This document shows, one piece after another, positions 16,805-24,898 of a DNA stretch of 64,000 nucleotides. This stretch comes from Deltaproteobacteria bacterium (GTDB lineage: Bacteria; Myxococcota_A; UBA796; GCA-2862545), in the NCBI GenBank assembly GCA_007693595.1, contig REDI01000050.1, positions 248,001-312,000 of the forward strand, given 5' to 3'. The notes below the pieces were generated by a model. It saw only the letters and a list, made by a program, of their open reading frames with translations. It did no database searches and was not told where the DNA came from. A program made the translations under genes and the position numbers. Within the stretch, counting starts at the first letter, position 1, and each line of letters opens with the position of its first letter.

Positions 16805-17878
16805 ATGTTCGCTGCCATTCCCTTCTTCGGGCTGAGCGTCTATCGGCTCGAAGTCCCTGGCATCGGTGAGGTTCCGCTCGATCCCTGGGCGATCCTGGTC
16901 TGCATCGGCTTCGTCATCGGGCTCGAGATCAGCCGGCACCGCGCGATCCGCATGGGGCTCGACGTGCGCGATGTGGTCGACGGGGCGCTCTTCACCGTGG
17001 TGATGGGCTTCGTGATCGGCCACTTCTACACCGTGATCTTCTACTTCCCCGAGCGCTTGGCCGACGAGGGGATCTGGGCCTTGCTCAAGGTCTGGACCGG
17101 GTTCTCCTCGGTCGGGGGCTTCTTCGGGGCTGTGATCGGATCCGTCTTGTTCTTCCGGGTGATCCGTCCGCGGCCTTACTTTCGATACGCCGACCTGATC
17201 AGCTTCGGGTTTCCTTTTGGCTGGTTCTTCGGGCGGCTCGGCTGTGCGGTGGTGCACGATCACATCGGCACCGAGACGTCGATGCCCTGGGGAATGGACT
17301 TCGACCGTGGCTTCATGAACTTTCAATGGGTCGATGGTGATCCCTACCCCTGGGTGAGTGGGGTGCGTCACGAGCTAGGGCTGTACGAGGCCGCCTTCAT
17401 GATCCCCATCATGGCCCTGTGGATCTACCTGGGCCGCAAGGATCGGGTGCCGGGCTTCTTCACGGTCTTGTTCTTCACGTTATACGCGCCGATTCGTATC
17501 GGGCTCGACTTCCTCCGCATCGACGATGCGACCTACTTCGGCCTCACCCCGGCGCAGTATGGGCTTACGGCCATCCTGATCGCGGGGGTGGTCATTCTGT
17601 TTAGGCTTCCGTACCGCGACTTCAAGCCCTGGGCCCTCGACGGGGAGCCGAGCCAGGCCGATCGGGCTGCGGGTCTCGATCCCTCGGAGCATCAGGCTGA
17701 AGCGACAGACCCGTCCGACGAAGAACGGGCCGACCCTGACGAGGCAGGCGCTTCTTCGGGCGACGAGGCTCCTTTCGAGCCCGACGCGACGCGCTCCGAG
17801 CTGCCTGGGCCCGCAGCACAGGCTGCGGATCCCAATCCCCCCTCAACGGATGGAGGCGCCGATGACCCAAGACCCTGA
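16805..17878 (+). CDS. lgt: Prolipoprotein diacylglyceryl transferase, divergent variant
   Basis: 357 residues, with about 270 of multi-helix membrane domain and a 90-residue acidic, low-complexity tail. Lgt transfers diacylglycerol to the lipobox Cys. The signature loop is present as GRLGCAVVHDHIG: the Arg is kept, but the Asn of the E. coli GRxGN motif is Cys and the later Glu is Asp. The usual HGGL is replaced by SSVGGFFGA. RHELGLYEA matches the RHPxxLYE segment, and RIGLDFLRID matches the last conserved helix. The many lipoproteins around it need an Lgt, so the role is likely but not certain. The tail overlaps the next gene. Confidence 0.8.
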   Translation: MFAAIPFFGLSVYRLEVPGIGEVPLDPWAILVCIGFVIGLEISRHRAIRMGLDVRDVVDGALFTVVMGFVIGHFYTVIFYFPERLADEGIWALLKVWTGFSSVGGFFGAVIGSVLFFRVIRPRPYFRYADLISFGFPFGWFFGRLGCAVVHDHIGTETSMPWGMDFDRGFMNFQWVDGDPYPWVSGVRHELGLYEAAFMIPIMALWIYLGRKDRVPGFFTVLFFTLYAPIRIGLDFLRIDDATYFGLTPAQYGLTAILIAGVVILFRLPYRDFKPWALDGEPSQADRAAGLDPSEHQAEATDPSDEERADPDEAGASSGDEAPFEPDATRSELPGPAAQAADPNPPSTDGGADDPRP

Positions 17879-18419
17879 TCCGACCCCTGCCCAGGGCGAT
17901 CGAGCCGCCTCCGACGGCCCCCACCCCCCCGAGGCCTCGGCGAGTGAGCCGCCCTCGGCGACGGCGGCAGCGCCCAGGGTGGAGCTCGACGAAGAGGCTG
18001 GGCCCCGTGAGACCTTGTGGGGCCGATCGATCTCCTTGTTGTGGCTCGGATTCATCATCGCAGCCCCGGTCTTTATCTTGCTTGTCGCCATGTTTCAGGG
18101 GATCGAGGTCGGTCGGACCCTCCAGAGATTGCGCGAGGCCGAAGGGGTGCGTCCAGAAGACTTGCCCGAGATCTGGTGGATCGCCCTGGACCCTGGGCTG
18201 CTTCTCCTGTCCTTCCTGCAAGGCTTCATCCTCACCGCCCTCCTGATGATCGTGATCGGCGTCGGCGTCTTCGTCGTTCGCGCCGTCGCGCTTCGGCTGG
18301 AGCAGCGCATGGACTCGCAAGCCCGCAGTCGCTATGCGGACTATGATCGCGACGCGGTGCTCACCAAAGAAGCTTGGAGTCGGCCGGGACCCGAGCCGTC
18401 TGACCTCGACGAGCGCTGA
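17862..18419 (+). CDS. Small two-helix membrane protein, unknown
   Basis: About 185 residues. A disordered acidic N-terminus (1-50, rich in P, A, S, E) is followed by two membrane helices (about 55-78, SISLLWLGFIIAAPVFILLVAMF, and 110-135, LLLLSFLQGFILTALLMIVIGVGVFVV) and a basic C-terminus. The chosen ATG has GGAGG at a normal distance; an ATG 12 bases earlier is possible. It overlaps the end of lgt by 17 bases, so it is translated with it. No family recognised. Confidence 0.65.
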   Translation: MTQDPDPTPAQGDRAASDGPHPPEASASEPPSATAAAPRVELDEEAGPRETLWGRSISLLWLGFIIAAPVFILLVAMFQGIEVGRTLQRLREAEGVRPEDLPEIWWIALDPGLLLLSFLQGFILTALLMIVIGVGVFVVRAVALRLEQRMDSQARSRYADYDRDAVLTKEAWSRPGPEPSDLDER

Positions 18420-18493
18420 GCGAGGGGCGCTTCCTGGGCGGCGCGAGGCGGTCGATCACGCTACCCTGCGCCACCACCTGAGGAGGAGGGCGC

Positions 18494-19852
18494 ATGTTTC
18501 GACGGCTGCTCATCGCCAATCGGGGCGAGGTCGCGGCGCGCATCCTACGCACCTGCCAACGCCTGGGCATCGAAGCGGTCGTCGTGGCCTCTGAGGCGGA
18601 CCTCGGCGCTCCTTGGCTCGAGGGCGCCGATCGGATCGTTCCCTTGGGTCCCGCCCCCGCCGCCCACTCCTACCTCGACGCCGACGCGCTCATCGAGGTC
18701 GGGGTCCAGCACCGCTGCGCGGCCGTGCATCCCGGATGGGGCTTCCTGGCCGAGAACGCAGTCTTCGCTCGACGTTGCGAGGCGGCTGGGCTCACCTTCG
18801 TGGGTCCCGATCCGCACCATATGTCGCTCATGGGCGACAAGGCCCGCGCTCGCGAGACCATGAAGGCCCTCGGCATGCCGGTGATCCCGGGCTCCGATGG
18901 CCCGCTCTCCTCGCTCGAAGAGGCCCGCGAGGTCTTCGAACAGATCGCGGGTCCAGCCCTGCTCAAGGCCGTCTCGGGGGGCGGGGGGCGCGGCATGCGC
19001 GCGGTCGACCATCCCCAAGAGCTCCGCGAGGCCTGGGAACAGGCCACCGCCGAGGCGACCTCCGCCTTTGGAGATGGCCGGCTCTACCTCGAGCGACGGA
19101 TCGTCGACGGCCGACACATCGAGGTGCAGATCCTCGCCGACCGCTTCGGGGTTTGCTTGCACCTGGGGGAGCGGGAGTGCAGTGTGCAGCGCCGCCACCA
19201 GAAGGTCATCGAGGAAGCGCCCAGCCCCGCCCTGACTCCTGAGGAGCGCGAGCGCTTCTTGCCTCAGGTCGCCCAGGTGGTGGCCCGGAGCGGCTATCGC
19301 AACGCGGGCACGATCGAGATGCTCCGCGACGCCAGCGGCGAGCTCTTCTTCATGGAGATGAACACCCGCCTGCAGGTCGAGCACCCGGTCACCGAGCAGA
19401 TCACGGGTCTCGATCTCGTCGAGCTACAGCTCCGCGTCGCGGCCAACCAGCCCCTCCCGCTCCGCCAGTCCGAGGTCCGGCTGCGAGGGCACGCCCTGGA
19501 ACTTCGCCTCAATGCCGAGGATCCAGCGCAAGATTTCCGACCTTCTCCCGGCGTGGTCTCGGAGCTGTGCTGGCCTCAGGGAGAAGGGATCCGCGTCGAT
19601 ACCCACCTGCGCAGCGGGGATCGCATCCCGCCCAACTACGATAGCATGATCGCCAAGATCATCGTGTCTGGCCCCGATCGGGCGACCACCCTCGAGCGTG
19701 CCCGTCAGGCCGTTCGCGCCACCCGGGTCGAGGGGGTCCCGACCAACCTCGCGCTGCACGGCCGGCTGCTCCGGTGGCAGCCCTTCGTCAGTGGCGCCTA
19801 CCACACCCGCTCCCTCGAGCAGGCCTTGCCCGAACTCCTCGGAGGTGCTTGA
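18494..19852 (+). CDS. Biotin carboxylase subunit (second acyl-CoA carboxylase set)
   Basis: 452 residues, full length. N-terminal pre-ATP-grasp domain starts [17 protein letters not shown]; the ATP-grasp loop is [25 protein letters not shown] and the catalytic [14 protein letters not shown] follow, then DFRPSPG and [11 protein letters not shown]. It carboxylates carrier-bound biotin. A strong AGGAGGAG site lies upstream. The carboxyltransferase gene starts two bases after its stop and a biotin carrier follows, so the three-gene order is biotin carboxylase, carboxyltransferase, carrier. It is clearly a paralogue of the enzyme at the window start but not a recent copy. Confidence 0.95.
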   Translation: MFRRLLIANRGEVAARILRTCQRLGIEAVVVASEADLGAPWLEGADRIVPLGPAPAAHSYLDADALIEVGVQHRCAAVHPGWGFLAENAVFARRCEAAGLTFVGPDPHHMSLMGDKARARETMKALGMPVIPGSDGPLSSLEEAREVFEQIAGPALLKAVSGGGGRGMRAVDHPQELREAWEQATAEATSAFGDGRLYLERRIVDGRHIEVQILADRFGVCLHLGERECSVQRRHQKVIEEAPSPALTPEERERFLPQVAQVVARSGYRNAGTIEMLRDASGELFFMEMNTRLQVEHPVTEQITGLDLVELQLRVAANQPLPLRQSEVRLRGHALELRLNAEDPAQDFRPSPGVVSELCWPQGEGIRVDTHLRSGDRIPPNYDSMIAKIIVSGPDRATTLERARQAVRATRVEGVPTNLALHGRLLRWQPFVSGAYHTRSLEQALPELLGGA

Positions 19853-19853
19853 G

Positions 19854-21578
19854 ATGGCCCGCGTCCACCTTCACCCCATCGGCGATGAGCTCCAACAGGT
19901 GCTCGGTCCCGACGACATCGCTCAGAACCGTGCCTACCACGACGAGCTCGATGCCGCCTTGGCCAAGAAGCATCAGACGGTGCGCGAGGGCTGGGGGCCG
20001 AAGTACGTCGAGCGGGTCCACGCCAAGGGCAAGATGACGACCTGGGAGCGGATCCAGGCCCTCATCGATCCCGGCTCGCAGATCTTCGAGGTCGGCTCCT
20101 TGGTCAACTGGGGGCGCGACTTCGCGGGCAGCCGTCGGCAGGCCCCTGGAGCGGGGGTCGTCACGTGCTTCGCCAAGGTCCATGATCGGTGGGTCGTGGT
20201 CATCGCGAACGACAACACCGTCGCCAGCGGCGCGTGGTGGCCCCAGACCCCCGAGAAGATCCAGCGGGCCCAAGAGATGGCGCTGCGGCTGCGCTTGCCC
20301 GTGGTCTATCTGGTCGACTGCTCGGGGCTCTTCTTGCCTGAGCAGAGCCGCTCCTTCGCCGGGGCGCGGGGTGCGGGTCACATCTTCAAACAGAACGCGC
20401 GCCTCGCCGATCACGGGGTCGCGCAGATCGCGGGGGTCTTCGGCGACTGCATCGCCGGCGGGGGCTACATGCCGCTGATCAGCGATCGCGTCTACATGAC
20501 CGAGTCCGCGTACATGGTGATCGCCGGGGCGGCCCTCATTCAAGGGGCGAAGTCACAGAAGTTGACGAGCCTCTCGATCGGTGGCCCTGAAGTCCACGTG
20601 CACCAGAGCCGCTGCGCCGATGAGCGCGTGCCTGACGATCCTACGGCCCTCCGCTGCATCCGCGACGAGGTGGCGCGGCTACCAAGCTCGGGAGCGGACT
20701 TCTATCGGCACGGGGTCCAGCCCGCCGAGCCCCGCTTCCCCGCCACGGATCTCCGTGCGCTCCTCCCCACCGACTTTCGCCAGGGCTACGCCATCGAGCA
20801 GGTCATCGCCCGGCTGGTCGACGACAGCCTCTTTCACGAGGTCCTGCCCGGCCTCGGCCGCGAGATGCTCACGGGGGTTGCCCGGATCTCGGGCCTCTGG
20901 GTCGGCCTCATCGCCAATCGCCAGGGCATCGTCGAGGAGCCGGGGGTCGGCAAGCGACCCGGCGGTGCGCTGTACCGCGAGGGGATCGCCAAGATCAGCA
21001 CCTTCTCCAGGGCGTGTGGCGAAGACGGGATCCCGGTCCTGTGGCTGCAAGACATCAGCGGCTTCGACATTGGCGTCCAAGCGGAGCGCCAAGGTTTGCT
21101 CGGCTACGGGAGCTCCCTGATCTACGCCAACTCCACGCAGCCGTCGCCGATGTTCACGGTCCTGCTGCGAAAGGCCTCGGGCGCGGGCTACTACGCGATG
21201 TCGGGCCTACCGTACGACCCGGTGGTCCAGCTCTCGACCCCGATCACTCGACAAGCGGTCATGGAGGGGCGTACGCTGGCGATCGCGGCCTTCAACAGCA
21301 AGCTCGACGATGACTTCCAGATCGCGACAGACGATCCGCAAGAGCGTGCTGCCATCGAGCAGGGCATGGCCGAGACCGCCTCCCGCATCGAGGCCGATAT
21401 GGATCCGGTCGACGCGGCGAGCCGTATGGACACCGATCAGGTGGTCCCCCTCGCCGAGCTCCGCGCCTACCTGAGCTGCCTCATCGAGGCCTCCTGGCAG
21501 TCGGCGGGCTATCGTCGCACCAAGAACCCACGGATCTGGAGTATTCACGACCTGGAGGTCCTATGCGCGAGGCGGTGA
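19854..21578 (+). CDS. Carboxyltransferase subunit, glutaconyl-CoA decarboxylase alpha-like
   Basis: 574 residues with two crotonase-type halves. It moves the carboxyl group between biotin and an acyl-CoA. The first half shows [32 protein letters not shown] and [11 protein letters not shown]; the second shows [37 protein letters not shown] and [11 protein letters not shown]. From memory these segments follow the glutaconyl-CoA decarboxylase alpha chain (GcdA) more closely than the propionyl- or methylcrotonyl-CoA carboxylase beta chains. No membrane GcdB-type sodium pump subunit is nearby, so a soluble carboxylase is the more likely role; the substrate is unknown. Confidence 0.85.
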   Translation: MARVHLHPIGDELQQVLGPDDIAQNRAYHDELDAALAKKHQTVREGWGPKYVERVHAKGKMTTWERIQALIDPGSQIFEVGSLVNWGRDFAGSRRQAPGAGVVTCFAKVHDRWVVVIANDNTVASGAWWPQTPEKIQRAQEMALRLRLPVVYLVDCSGLFLPEQSRSFAGARGAGHIFKQNARLADHGVAQIAGVFGDCIAGGGYMPLISDRVYMTESAYMVIAGAALIQGAKSQKLTSLSIGGPEVHVHQSRCADERVPDDPTALRCIRDEVARLPSSGADFYRHGVQPAEPRFPATDLRALLPTDFRQGYAIEQVIARLVDDSLFHEVLPGLGREMLTGVARISGLWVGLIANRQGIVEEPGVGKRPGGALYREGIAKISTFSRACGEDGIPVLWLQDISGFDIGVQAERQGLLGYGSSLIYANSTQPSPMFTVLLRKASGAGYYAMSGLPYDPVVQLSTPITRQAVMEGRTLAIAAFNSKLDDDFQIATDDPQERAAIEQGMAETASRIEADMDPVDAASRMDTDQVVPLAELRAYLSCLIEASWQSAGYRRTKNPRIWSIHDLEVLCARR

Positions 21579-22096
21579 GGCAGGAGCTCGAGCTGAAGGC
21601 GCCGTCGGTCGGGCGATGGTGGCCGTCGATCGCGCAGGGCACTCCGCTCATTCCGGGCCAGCTCTTGGGTATGCTCGAGCGTGCGGGCCGCGAGCTGCCG
21701 ATCATGGCGCCGGCTGGATCTGGGGGCGTGGCGGTCGAGCTGCTCGCCTCGGGGGCATGGGTCGCGTTTGGCGAGGTCCTCGTCACGATGGGGGAGGGGG
21801 GCGGGAGCCTCAGCGCGCCCGTCGCGCGTCCGGACCGCGAGCCGGACCTCCCCGACGAGGTCGAGCCGATCCGCGCCGACACCGACGGGACCCTCTACCT
21901 TCGTCCAGCGCCCGACAAGCCCCCCTTTGCCCAGGTCGGCGACCGGCTCGCGCCTCAGGCCACCGTGGGGCTCGTCGAGGTCATGAAGACCTTCACCCCC
22001 GTCCGTGCGCCGATGGCCGGCGAGCTGGTGCGGATCTGCGTCGACGACGGTGGCGCGGTCGAGGCTGGGGCTGTCCTGTTCTGGATCCGGCCTTGA
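21563..22096 (+). CDS. Biotin carrier protein with two lipoyl-like domains, first one degenerate
   Basis: 177 residues. The C-terminal domain (about 105-177) has the biotinyl pattern [20 protein letters not shown], the modified Lys being in EVMKT where most relatives have AMKM. The N-terminal domain (about 10-80) has the same strand spacing ([28 protein letters not shown]) but no Lys at the hairpin turn, so it cannot be biotinylated. The gene overlaps the end of the carboxyltransferase by 16 bases and belongs to the same operon. Confidence 0.85.
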   Translation: MREAVRQELELKAPSVGRWWPSIAQGTPLIPGQLLGMLERAGRELPIMAPAGSGGVAVELLASGAWVAFGEVLVTMGEGGGSLSAPVARPDREPDLPDEVEPIRADTDGTLYLRPAPDKPPFAQVGDRLAPQATVGLVEVMKTFTPVRAPMAGELVRICVDDGGAVEAGAVLFWIRP

Positions 22097-22238
22097 CACC
22101 CACCGAAGGCGCCAACCGCTCGCTGGCTGGGGGGGATCCCCTCCGCGCTGCTCAGTCCCTCTTCCCGACCGTCTGCTCGTGCATGAAGCCTCGGCTTCTG
22201 CTACCCTCTGCGCCAGTCCACCCGAGGAGCATGTGTTC

Positions 22239-23228
22239 ATGAACGTCACCCTGAGCCGTCGTGCTGCCATGCTGACCGTCGTCGGGCTCTCGACGTGGGG
22301 GGGAGCGCACGCGTTCGCTCAGAACCCAACCTGCGACAAGGCTTATGACTCCGACCAGCTCGTCGTCGATATCCAGGAACTCGAGCAGGCGATCATCGTG
22401 ATCGAGCGCGATGACGCCAAGAGGCTCGCAGCGTCCATCCAAGATCGGATCGAGTGCGTCGAGCAGCGCCTGCCGCTCAGCTTCCTCGGTCGAGCCTACC
22501 GTGGGCTCGCCGGAGCATTCTACGTCGGTGGCCAGGAAGATCGCGCGGATCGGTGGTTCAAGACCGCCATTGAGCTCGATCGTACCTATCGCTACGGCGT
22601 CGAGGACCTGCCCTCCGACCACCCCGTTCGCGACGCCTACGCGGCCCGTCTCCAGAGCTCAGGATCTGAGCCCGTCCGCCTCGAAGACAAGGTCTTCACC
22701 GAAGGGGACTACTTTCTCGACGGCCGCCGCCTCTCGCGCCCCATGGCCCGCCCCGAGCGCTACCACATCTTCCAGCGTCAACACGAAGGCAAAGTCAAGA
22801 CCTGGCTCATCGAGGGCCCGTCCTTTCCCGAGTCGGTGCTGGTGGCCGCGATCGGCGCCGACGAGAAGGACGGCAAGCAGAAGGGTCGGCGTGGTCGAAC
22901 GCGCTTCGATGTGCAGGTCCAAGAGATGGGCTCCTCCGCGATGGAGGTCGATCGTTCCTCCCCGCCCGAGCAAGTCCCCCTCATCATCGGCGGCGCCGCA
23001 GGCATCGCCACGGGCATCGCGCTCTACGCTGGATCGGGGGTGAGTCGCCGAAACTTCAGCTCGATCCGAGACGACGAAGAGCGTCTGGCCAAGTCGCAGC
23101 GGCTCACCAACCGCCTGGTGATCGCGAGCTTGGCTTCGATCGCGGTGGGATCGGGGGTCATGACCTACGGCATCATCATCGACGATGCCGGGCGACCGAT
23201 CGGGCCACGCATCGACGTTCGCTTCTGA
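22239..23228 (+). CDS. Exported protein with C-terminal membrane helices, unknown
   Basis: 329 residues. The N-terminus has a hydrophobic signal sequence preceded by SRRAAMLTVVG and ending AHAFA-Q; the Arg pair makes a Tat route possible though Sec would also fit. Residues 40-130 are helical, TPR-like (YRGLAGAFYVGGQEDRADRWFKTAIELD). A basic beta segment follows, then two hydrophobic helices near the end (IIGGAAGIATGIALYAG and LVIASLASIAVGSGVMTYGII). No family recognised. It has its own 142-base upstream gap. Confidence 0.65.
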   Translation: MNVTLSRRAAMLTVVGLSTWGGAHAFAQNPTCDKAYDSDQLVVDIQELEQAIIVIERDDAKRLAASIQDRIECVEQRLPLSFLGRAYRGLAGAFYVGGQEDRADRWFKTAIELDRTYRYGVEDLPSDHPVRDAYAARLQSSGSEPVRLEDKVFTEGDYFLDGRRLSRPMARPERYHIFQRQHEGKVKTWLIEGPSFPESVLVAAIGADEKDGKQKGRRGRTRFDVQVQEMGSSAMEVDRSSPPEQVPLIIGGAAGIATGIALYAGSGVSRRNFSSIRDDEERLAKSQRLTNRLVIASLASIAVGSGVMTYGIIIDDAGRPIGPRIDVRF

Positions 23229-23231
23229 GCC

Positions 23232-23825
23232 TCAGCGAGCGGGCTTCTCCCACTGGTACTCCGGCTCTCCGAGCTCGCGCGCGGCCCATCGCCCCAGCAC
23301 GAAGAGCGCGTCGGAGAGCCGGTTGAGGTAGCGCATACAGCCGTCTCCAACGTCGTCCTCAGTGTCGCACTCCATCAGGGTGAGCACGCGCCGCTCTGCC
23401 CGCCGACAGACGGTACGAGCTTGGTGGAGGAAGGCGCCCACGACGCCGCCACCGGGCAGGATGAACTCCTCGAGGGGTGGCAGACTAGCGTTGAGCTCGT
23501 CGATCCAGTGCTCGAGTCGTTCGACATCGGCGTCGCCGACCCGGAACATGCCAGGCCATCGGTCTTCGGCTCGGGTGGCGAGATCGCTTCCGACGTTGAA
23601 GAGATCATTCTGGATGTGCCGAAGGAGGCTCTCGATCTTGGCGACCGCCTCGGGGCTGGCCTGGGTGGAAGCGTTGAAGGTTCGCGCCAGGCCGAGCACG
23701 GCGTTGAGCTCGTCGACGGTGCCGTAGGCTTCGATGCGGACGTGATCCTTCGAGACCACCTGCCCTCCGACGAGGCGGGTCTGACCTTTATCGCCGGTTC
23801 GTGTGTAGACCTTGGTGATTCGCAT
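23232..23825 (-). CDS. Cob(I)alamin adenosyltransferase, PduO type
   Basis: 197 residues. It makes adenosylcobalamin from ATP and cob(I)alamin. Family segments are clear: MRITKVYTRTGDKGQTRLVGG at the N-terminus (ATP loop), YGTVDELNAVLGLA, FILPGGGVVGAFLHQARTVCRRAERRV and YLNRLSDALFVLGRWA. In organisms with propionyl-CoA carboxylases this cofactor serves methylmalonyl-CoA mutase, which fits the biotin enzymes nearby. The start was placed at the conserved MRITK. No cobalamin riboswitch was seen in the 120-base upstream gap. Confidence 0.95.
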   Translation of the reverse strand: MRITKVYTRTGDKGQTRLVGGQVVSKDHVRIEAYGTVDELNAVLGLARTFNASTQASPEAVAKIESLLRHIQNDLFNVGSDLATRAEDRWPGMFRVGDADVERLEHWIDELNASLPPLEEFILPGGGVVGAFLHQARTVCRRAERRVLTLMECDTEDDVGDGCMRYLNRLSDALFVLGRWAARELGEPEYQWEKPAR

Positions 23826-23945
23826 GGAGAAGCCTCGGGGCGGGTGTGGTGGGAGACGGGACGGTCCGTTACAGCGCGCGGGGTAACCGAACGCGGCTGG
23901 AGGCTCACGGTGCATCGGCGTGTCCGACTCGACAATCTTCGCGGA

Positions 23946-24683
23946 ATGGATCCTGTCACCCTCGAAGTGACGATTACCGATGTGCTTCGCAAGCCCATGG
24001 GCCAGATCGAGCCCATCACCCTCGTCGACTTGCTCGCGCTCGCTACGGCGGAGCTGCCGGCTTCGCTGCGTCCGGCCATCCGCAGGTTCTGCGACCGGAT
24101 CGCGCGCGAGATCGCCGACATTCCAGACGGCGCCTCGTGGAGTGCCTTCCTCGCCGAGATCGACGAGCTCCCGCCCGAGCGCATCCCCCCCTGGCTCCGC
24201 GAGCAGCTCCAGCTCGAGGCCGCCCGCGAGGATCGGCCTCCGGTGAGCATCGAGCGCCTCCAGGCCTCCCTTGAACGGTGGTCCGCCGTCGCGCCCGAGC
24301 CCTTCAACCTGGGAACCCGCGGGATCAAGGTCGCTCGTCGGGCAGCGGCCCCTCCAGCCTCCAGCGCACCTCCCAAGCGGCGGTCTCGGGCGTCGTCGGG
24401 CCCTCGCGCCTCGACCAGCTCCCGGTCTCGTGCGCCTAAACAAGCCGAGGATCCTGAACGCCAGCTCCTCATCAGCCAGACCGTCCAAGAGCGCCTCGCC
24501 AAATACGCGGCGAAAGGGCTGGCCGAGTTCGCCCTGCTCAAGTCGGTGCCGATGCAGATCGCCTCCGAGCAGCCGGGGGTGACCGGCGCTGAGGTCCTCG
24601 CGGTGCTCCGGGACCTCGAGGGTAAGGGCATCGTGCGTCGTACCTCGGGCCGCTGGCTGTTGGCGGATCGATCGTACTCCTGA
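23946..24683 (+). CDS. Unknown protein with C-terminal winged-helix-like domain
   Basis: About 245 residues, no signal peptide. Residues 1-125 are helical with Pro-rich turns. Residues 135-165 are a basic, Ser/Arg-rich linker. The last 70 residues (VQERLAKYAAKGLAEFALLKSVPMQIASE..., then VLAVLRDLEGKGIVRRTSGRWLLAD) have the helix-helix-strand layout of a winged helix, so DNA binding is possible. It is divergent from the adenosyltransferase gene and precedes tRNA-Leu. The start is uncertain; no strong ribosome site precedes the ATG. Confidence 0.6.
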   Translation: MDPVTLEVTITDVLRKPMGQIEPITLVDLLALATAELPASLRPAIRRFCDRIAREIADIPDGASWSAFLAEIDELPPERIPPWLREQLQLEAAREDRPPVSIERLQASLERWSAVAPEPFNLGTRGIKVARRAAAPPASSAPPKRRSRASSGPRASTSSRSRAPKQAEDPERQLLISQTVQERLAKYAAKGLAEFALLKSVPMQIASEQPGVTGAEVLAVLRDLEGKGIVRRTSGRWLLADRSYS

Positions 24684-24759
24684 ACGAGGGGCCGGAGTCG
24701 AGCCGGCTCACTGCACGACGTGCCCCTCGTCGGCCTGTCGGTTACCAGAGCTTCGCTAC

Positions 24760-24841
24760 GGGAGCGTGGCGGAATGGCAGACGCGGCGGACTCAAAATCC
24801 GCTGACCTTTGGTCTTGAGGGTTCGAGTCCCTCCGCTCCTA
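24760..24841 (+). tRNA. tRNA-Leu (anticodon CAA)
   Basis: All four arms fold. The acceptor is GGGAGCG with CGCTCCT, the D-arm GCG...CGC, and the anticodon stem GCGGA/TCCGC around CTCAAAA (anticodon CAA, reads UUG). A long variable arm GACC-TTT-GGTC, typical of class II Leu, is followed by T-arm GAGGG/CCCTC around TTCGAGT. The discriminator is A, as expected for Leu. CCA is not encoded. The first pair is G1:U72 rather than G:C. Confidence 0.96.
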
Positions 24842-24898
24842 CGCCTTCTCTCTCGGGGAGCCGAGCCCGAAGGAGCCAAGCCTGAGTCCGGCCCGATC

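Noticed and set aside
23826-23945. Cobalamin riboswitch before the adenosyltransferase gene
   Set aside because: The gap is only 120 bases and no B12-box-like or long paired leader could be recognised.
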